Positions 59,356 to 64,000 of a stretch of 64,000 bases of DNA are shown here, in pieces. The stretch is from assembly GCF_000368025.1 (NCBI RefSeq), contig NZ_KB849212.1, positions 3,691 to 67,690 on the forward strand, read 5' to 3'. Each line of letters begins with the position of its first letter. Positions within the stretch are counted from its first letter, which is position 1. This stretch comes from Acinetobacter parvus DSM 16617 = CIP 108168. Lineage in GTDB: Bacteria; Pseudomonadota; Gammaproteobacteria; Pseudomonadales; Moraxellaceae. The notes below the pieces were generated by a model. It saw nothing but the letters and a program-made list of their open reading frames with translations. It was not told where the DNA came from and ran no database searches. The translations under genes were made by a program, and so were the position numbers.

Positions 59356-60993
59356 TTATTTACTCTTTTGATGCTGTTTCTTTGCAGCGTCAATAAAACT
59401 GGCAAATAATGGATGACCATCACGTGGTGAGCTTGTAAATTCTGGATGGAATTGTACCGCAATAAACCAAGGATGTTCAGGAATTTCTACAGTTTCAACC
59501 AAATGTTGTACTGAAGAATAGCCTGAAATCTTCATACCTGCCTGTTCTATGGTCTCAATAAAACGATCATTCATTTCATAACGATGGCGATGACGCTCAA
59601 TAATTTCTGATTGACCATAAATTGTACGAATTTTTGCACCATCAACCAATTCAGACTTTTGTGCACCCAAACGCATGGTGCCGCCTAAGTCTGATTCAAG
59701 ACTACGGTGTTGTAATTCGCCACGTTCATCCAGCCATTCAGTAATTAAGCCAATGAGTGGATATTTGGTGGAACGGTTAAATTCAGTTGAAGTTGCTTCA
59801 GACAACCCTGCCACATGACGTGCATATTCAATCACCGCCAATTGCATACCTAAACAAATACCCAGGAAAGGAACCTTATTTTCACGTGCATATTGAATCG
59901 CACGCATTTTACCCTCAGTACCACGCTCGCCAAAACCACCTGGAACAAGGATTGCGTCAGCCGTTTCAAGAACCGAAATATCCTGACCCTCTAGAGATTC
60001 AGCATCAACATAGTCAATCTGTACTTTAACGCGGTTTTTAATGCCTGCATGTAAAAGTGCTTCATTGACAGATTTATAGGCATCGGGTAACTCAACATAT
60101 TTACCAACCATTGCCACGCGCACGGTGTATTCTGGATTGAGTAATGCTTCAACCACATTATCCCAGTCTTCAAGATTGGCTTCTGGCAAGTCATTAAAAC
60201 CAAAACGTTCACAGATTAAATCATCGACATTTTGTTCGTAGAAATTGCGTGGAATTTGATAAATGGTTTTTGCATCTGGACATGCAATAACTGCACGTGC
60301 TTCTACATTGGTAAATAGTGCAATTTTACGAATGGTGTCCGCATCAACTTCATGTTCAGTACGGCAGATCAGGATGTCTGGCTGGATACCAATCGAAAGC
60401 AGTTCCTTAACAGAGTGCTGGGTTGGCTTGGTTTTTAGTTCAGCCGCAGACTTAATATATGGCAATAAGGTTAAGTGCATCAGCATGGTACGTTTATGAC
60501 CCAGCTCAACCATAAGCTGACGTACCGATTCCATAAATGGAAGTGATTCAATATCACCCACTGTACCGCCAATCTCAACAATTGCAACGTCATAACCCTC
60601 GCCTGCGCGAAGTACACGTTCCTTAATATTATCGGTAATGTGTGGAATCACCTGAACTGTACCGCCCAAGTAGTCACCACGACGTTCTTTATTGAGTACG
60701 TCCTGATAAACACGACCACTGGTGAAGTTGTTCAGCTTGGTCATTTTGGCGCGACGCAGGAAACGTTCGTAATAGCCCAAATCTAAGTCAGTTTCAGCAC
60801 CATCCTCTGTGACGAAAACTTCACCGTGCTGGAATGGGCTCATGGTACCTGGATCGACATTAATATATGGATCCATCTTTACCATCGTGACTTTTAAGCC
60901 ACGAGCTTCCAAAAGTGCGGCAACAGAAGCAGCAGAAATACCTTTACCTAGTGATGAAACCACACCACCAGTGACAAAAATAAAATGGGTCAT
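59356..60993 (-). CDS. pyrG: CTP synthase
   Basis: 545 residues from the ATG at 60993 (MTHFIFVTGGVVSSLGKGIS); the longer frame to 61086 is not supported. N-terminal synthetase domain (VKMDPYINVDPGTMSPFQHGEVFVT split over two lines of the fold; GGTVGDIES) and C-terminal glutamine amidotransferase with the nucleophile in LGICLGMQLA and the HPEFTSSP His/Glu. Converts UTP to CTP. Confidence 0.97.
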   Translation of the reverse strand: MTHFIFVTGGVVSSLGKGISAASVAALLEARGLKVTMVKMDPYINVDPGTMSPFQHGEVFVTEDGAETDLDLGYYERFLRRAKMTKLNNFTSGRVYQDVLNKERRGDYLGGTVQVIPHITDNIKERVLRAGEGYDVAIVEIGGTVGDIESLPFMESVRQLMVELGHKRTMLMHLTLLPYIKSAAELKTKPTQHSVKELLSIGIQPDILICRTEHEVDADTIRKIALFTNVEARAVIACPDAKTIYQIPRNFYEQNVDDLICERFGFNDLPEANLEDWDNVVEALLNPEYTVRVAMVGKYVELPDAYKSVNEALLHAGIKNRVKVQIDYVDAESLEGQDISVLETADAILVPGGFGERGTEGKMRAIQYARENKVPFLGICLGMQLAVIEYARHVAGLSEATSTEFNRSTKYPLIGLITEWLDERGELQHRSLESDLGGTMRLGAQKSELVDGAKIRTIYGQSEIIERHRHRYEMNDRFIETIEQAGMKISGYSSVQHLVETVEIPEHPWFIAVQFHPEFTSSPRDGHPLFASFIDAAKKQHQKSK

Positions 60994-61361
60994 TGAGTTT
61001 CTCGTACAATCGAGCCGAAATCGGCCTACAATGTTGGGCAATTTTACTGTACTCTGCACCAAGAAAGCAAAGTCAAACCGCACCAATTCAAAGAACTATA
61101 AACAATCGACTATTCTATCAGCATTTTCGATAAAAATTTATGGGATTTGTGGATTTTTCATCCCTACATGATATTTGGCTGATCAATAGCATGGAACAAA
61201 TACCGCAATTTTTCCCCAGATTTACTGTGATTTTATTTTAAAATAGCGCTCTCTCAGCAAACATTTATAAAATATCATCAAAGCCGATAACCGTAGGGAT
61301 TTCTTCACCTGGTTTTATTGCTATAATCCGTGCTGTCCTTATTCAATATGTTGTTTTAGCA
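60994..61361. other. Divergent promoter region of pyrG and the lipoprotein gene
   Basis: No gene. A perfect -10-like TATAAT at 61322-61327 lies about 35 bases before the lipoprotein start; its -35 is weak. Nothing else stands out. Confidence 0.4.
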
Positions 61362-61832
61362 ATGGCAAATAAAAAACTTTTAATTTGTGCAGCACTTGCG
61401 ACTGGTCTTTTATTAACTGCTTGTGTGAAAAAAGAAGAACCGAAAGAAGAGCAGCAAGAACAGGCAACCGAGACACAAACGACTCAGCCTGAACCTGAAA
61501 AAATTCAGGAATTTGAGTCTCTAGAAAGTGCGGAACCCGCACCTGAGCCAGTGATTGAAACAAGCCGTGAGGAAACACCAAATACGACCACTGAAATTCG
61601 TGGTGAAACACGCCCTACTCAGGCACAAACTTCTACAGATACAAGCACTCAACCTGAAACGCCACGTACTGAACAGCCTAAACCAGCAGTTCAGGCTGAG
61701 CAAAAGCCTGCTAAAACAGAACAACCAAAAACTGAACCTGTAAAAGCACCAAAGCCATCGACACCAGCCCAAAGTGAAGATGATGCTGTTGCTGCCGCAA
61801 TTGCCGCTGCAACCCCTGCACTGAACAATTAA
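61362..61832 (+). CDS. Small Pro/Glu/Thr-rich lipoprotein
   Basis: 156 residues with a lipoprotein signal (LLICAALATGLLLTAC, lipid Cys at about 21). The mature part is low-complexity, rich in Glu, Pro, Thr and Gln (PETPRTEQPKPAVQAEQKP), probably disordered and spanning the periplasm. No domain recognised. Followed at once by a strong terminator. Confidence 0.75.
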   Translation: MANKKLLICAALATGLLLTACVKKEEPKEEQQEQATETQTTQPEPEKIQEFESLESAEPAPEPVIETSREETPNTTTEIRGETRPTQAQTSTDTSTQPETPRTEQPKPAVQAEQKPAKTEQPKTEPVKAPKPSTPAQSEDDAVAAAIAAATPALNN

Positions 61833-61843
61833 TTGATTGTAGT

Positions 61844-61873
61844 AAAAAGCCAGTTGAATTCAACTGGCTTTTT
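61844..61873. terminator. Bidirectional terminator between lipoprotein and hydrolase genes
   Basis: AAAAAGCCAGTT, centre GAATTC, AACTGGCTTTTT. Confidence 0.92.
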
Positions 61874-61885
61874 TACAGCTAAACT

Positions 61886-62974
61886 TTATGAATAACTCTT
61901 CAAAAAATCTGACATCAAGCGTGATGCCCATGATTTCACTGCTAAGCTTTCATAAAAACCACAATGACTGCCCTTTTTGGTAGTCACTACCACAACATTT
62001 TCCATCTGCTGAATAGTCTCTTTATAAGGTTCCAGATTTTTAATGGAACAGACAGGATCATCTTCAGCATTCAAAATCATCAATGGAATTTTAACATTCT
62101 CAAACACATAAATCGGGTTAATGGCTTGGCAATAACTTTGATAATCCTGAAAGCCTGCCATTTCAAAATATTCTTTTTCAAATTCTTCCAAACTGGTCGT
62201 GGTGAGCACTTTTTTAAGAGAAGCAATGTTGCTCCATGTATTTTGATAAGGATGAATAAAATACTTAAATAATTTTTTGGTCATCATTTTGCTATAAAAA
62301 GGATGTACATTTTTAAAGCTAAGTTCAGTGTTATAACCTGGACACATGGCAAAAGCGGCCTTAAATGGCGTATCTTCGCCTTGTTCGCCCAAATAGCGGA
62401 CCAATAATCCAGTCCCAGCCGATGAACCCACCGCATATAAGTCTGAGTCTGGAAATAGGTTTTGAATATGTCCAAGTTGTTCTTTTAAGTCATGGGTTGA
62501 ACCAAACAGGGAAATTTGTGGCACAGGCATCGGTAACCCTGCATGTCCACGGCGTAAACAAAGTGCAATCCGCCAACCCGTATATGCATGTAAGTCTTTA
62601 ACAAGTTCACGCATACTTTCAGGTGTACCTGTAATAGTATGCATGATCACAACAGTTGGGGTATCGACTGGCAAATCATAGCCATACCATGCGATTGCAG
62701 TAACACCACCATCCTGCATGGTCAACTGATCAATACGATCATACTCAAGCTTGCTGGTTTTCTTCTTGATTAAATCAAAATATAAAAGATGAACATGGCT
62801 ATTGCTGAGCCAAAAAGTTGGGCGATATTTCTGTTTTAACTGTGGTAATCTTTCCAGAACATCTTTAATTTTCCCTTGCGGGTCATAATACATTTTCGGT
62901 TGCTCAGCACCAACGACTGAATCCAGTACGTCCAAAGCTAAAACTTTAAGCTTGTTTAAAACAGATCCGCCCAT
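61886..62974 (-). CDS. YheT-type alpha/beta hydrolase
   Basis: 362 residues. TFWLSNSHVHLLYFDL, VVIMHTITGTPESM (oxyanion region), the nucleophile elbow VGSSAGTGLL with Ser, and a C-terminal catalytic region with NAEDDPVCS and KKGSHCGF (Asp and His). Resembles YheT/ABHD-type hydrolases; substrate unknown. The ATG at 62974 is chosen over an in-frame TTG at 62980. Confidence 0.82.
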   Translation of the reverse strand: MGGSVLNKLKVLALDVLDSVVGAEQPKMYYDPQGKIKDVLERLPQLKQKYRPTFWLSNSHVHLLYFDLIKKKTSKLEYDRIDQLTMQDGGVTAIAWYGYDLPVDTPTVVIMHTITGTPESMRELVKDLHAYTGWRIALCLRRGHAGLPMPVPQISLFGSTHDLKEQLGHIQNLFPDSDLYAVGSSAGTGLLVRYLGEQGEDTPFKAAFAMCPGYNTELSFKNVHPFYSKMMTKKLFKYFIHPYQNTWSNIASLKKVLTTTSLEEFEKEYFEMAGFQDYQSYCQAINPIYVFENVKIPLMILNAEDDPVCSIKNLEPYKETIQQMENVVVVTTKKGSHCGFYESLAVKSWASRLMSDFLKSYS

Positions 62975-62993
62975 GTTCAATTACCGTCTCTGA

Positions 62994-63710
62994 CTATGCG
63001 TTAAATGTTTGTCGCACCAATGCTGCGACCTGTTGCCCCCAAATTGCATAAATTTCTTTACTTGGATGAAAGCCATCACTGGCCATAGGTAAATTCATCG
63101 CCTGAAAATTTTTAATATCGTATTGAATAAATCTAAATTGTGGCTGTGGAGCTAACCACTGTTTTAATGCGTCATTCATTTGTTCGGCATATTTTCCAAA
63201 CAGCCAAGCCAATGGCTGAGGTAGTGCTGGAAAATGTTGCATGGGTGGCACACCTGACACAATAATCAGTTTTGGCTGGAAACGGTTTTGTATTTGAGTA
63301 AATAATTGTTTTTGTTGTTTTATCCAAGTTTTAGCAGAAATTAATTTGGTGACATCATTCACACCTATGGAAGTAACCACCACATCATAGCTTTGTGGTT
63401 CTAAATCATGGATCGCCTGTAAAACCTGTTTTGTGGTATCACCTGTTTTGGCATGCAGCTTCCATTGCAACACATACTCATTCTGCAACTCGGCAATAAT
63501 TGCACCTAACAAAGCTTCCTGTTGTGTTTCCACACCAACACCTGCTGCTGCTGAATCACCCAGAATCAAAAGTGACAGGGGTTTTCCCTGCCCAGTCTTG
63601 CCCTCACGATCACCGCTTGCTTCTGGCAGACGTGGTGTATTGCTACGAACTTTTGTGCCTTGTATTAGCACTACGGGTAATAATCCAAAAGTTGCAAGTT
63701 TTAACCACAT
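62994..63710 (-). CDS. SGNH/GDSL-family hydrolase
   Basis: 238 residues with an N-terminal hydrophobic anchor or signal (MWLKLATFGLLPVVLIQG), block I LGDSAAAGVGVE (Ser), block III SIGVND (Asn) and block V SDGFHPS (Asp, His). An esterase or thioesterase facing the periplasm is likely. GGAG is 9 bases before the ATG at 63710; it is 19 bases upstream of the YheT-type gene, so the two are probably co-transcribed. Confidence 0.87.
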   Translation of the reverse strand: MWLKLATFGLLPVVLIQGTKVRSNTPRLPEASGDREGKTGQGKPLSLLILGDSAAAGVGVETQQEALLGAIIAELQNEYVLQWKLHAKTGDTTKQVLQAIHDLEPQSYDVVVTSIGVNDVTKLISAKTWIKQQKQLFTQIQNRFQPKLIIVSGVPPMQHFPALPQPLAWLFGKYAEQMNDALKQWLAPQPQFRFIQYDIKNFQAMNLPMASDGFHPSKEIYAIWGQQVAALVRQTFNA

Positions 63711-63807
63711 CTTTATAAACTCCACATATTGGTTATACCAATTTTCAAAAGCAAGTTAAGAGCAATTTGTAAAATAATAAAAATCAGCACAACTTTATAA
63801 TTTTGGG

Positions 63808-64000
63808 CTCTGTACACGACAAATTTCACAGAACCCTTATCCTATCAGGATTCTGCTTTCTTAAAATTGCCAAAATTTCCTTAAACTCTTCTTTTTTCCC
63901 AAAACCAATTAAATGCTGAATCGCCATTTGAACATAGTCTAAACCATAGCGAAATAAACTCATTGAGAGTCGTCCATGCTTCTTTATTTTTATCGCTTTT
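63808..64000 (-). mobile_element. End of an IS4-family element (ISAba1-like), cut by the window
   Basis: The terminus begins CTCTGTACACGACAAATT at 63808, which I recall as the ISAba1 end, followed by transposase coding on the minus strand. The element continues beyond the window; its target duplication cannot be checked. Confidence 0.7.
63826..64000 (-). CDS. IS4-family transposase, C-terminal part only
   Basis: The frame is open from base 64000 to a TGA at 63826-63828 and ends KKHGRLSMSLFRYGLDYVQ...AILRKQNPDRIRVL, the C-terminus of ISAba1-type IS4-family transposases (ORF2). The catalytic residues lie outside the window. Confidence 0.75.
   Translation of the reverse strand, partial: KAIKIKKHGRLSMSLFRYGLDYVQMAIQHLIGFGKKEEFKEILAILRKQNPDRIRVL

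Noticed and set aside
1..64000. CRISPR arrays, tRNA or rRNA genes
   Set aside because: No regularly spaced direct repeats, cloverleaf-like or rRNA-like sequence seen on either strand. The CRISPR target of the putative anti-CRISPR is therefore not in this window.

Overview
The window is a 64 kb piece of an Acinetobacter-type gammaproteobacterial chromosome. It carries a 28 bp dif site whose arms match, as I recall it, the Acinetobacter dif. Gene content and order (aroC-prmB, rnd, recR-ybaB, metZ, lpxB, pyrG-kdsA-eno-ftsB-ispD), the AT-rich intergenic DNA and an ISAba1-like terminus at the right edge all agree with that genus. I cannot name the species.

Region 1 (1-4163) is the right part of a filamentous (inovirus) prophage integrated at dif. 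It shows an adsorption-type protein, a DUF2523 minor coat-like protein and a Zot/pI assembly ATPase. A two-gene cargo follows: a recognisable homologue of the anti-CRISPR AcrIF11 (an ADP-ribosyltransferase inhibitor of type I-F CRISPR-Cas) and a 60-residue putative ribbon-helix-helix regulator. The cargo has its own promoter with an embedded palindromic operator, ends in a hairpin and is bounded by 30 bp inverted repeats. It sits between zot and the attachment site, the slot that holds ctxAB in CTXphi. The phage/chromosome junction keeps a CTXphi-like attP: an imperfect dif-like site, two hairpins and then the inverted dif. This is the most interesting part of the window.

Region 2 (4.5-24.9 kb) is mainly conserved chromosome: a TenA-like protein, a diguanylate cyclase, aroC, prmB, a vapBC toxin-antitoxin pair, a MoxR/VWA pair, YcgL, rnd, recR, ybaB, metZ, a PhaC-like hydrolase, a beta-hydroxyacid dehydrogenase, a HIT protein, a porin, YidB-like, DUF6231 and DUF2797 proteins, and lpxB.

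Region 3 (25.2-42.4 kb) is a minus-strand block for nitrate assimilation and its cofactor: narK, nirB, a NirD/FAD-reductase fusion, nasA, mobA, moaA, moaD, moaE, a moaC-moaB fusion, moeA and modABC. Nitrate is imported, reduced by NasA to nitrite and by NirB to ammonium; the mod, moa, moe and mob genes supply the molybdenum cofactor for NasA. Both ends are damaged by IS3-family remnants in opposite orientation: one has replaced the 3' end of modC, and the other truncates a nasT-like ANTAR regulator after about 33 codons. A sigma-54-type promoter precedes narK.

Region 4 (42.5-64 kb) holds a TauE/SafE permease, DAHP synthase, and a nitrogen-scavenging operon (allophanate hydrolase, urea carboxylase, GntR regulator) with a second sigma-54-type promoter and a palindromic operator. 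It continues with a UDG-family protein, a persulfide dioxygenase-like protein with two YeeE/YedE membrane proteins, a zeta-toxin-like kinase with an unrecognised partner, and the ispD-ftsB-eno-kdsA-pyrG housekeeping block. A lipoprotein, two hydrolases and the end of an IS4-family element close the window.
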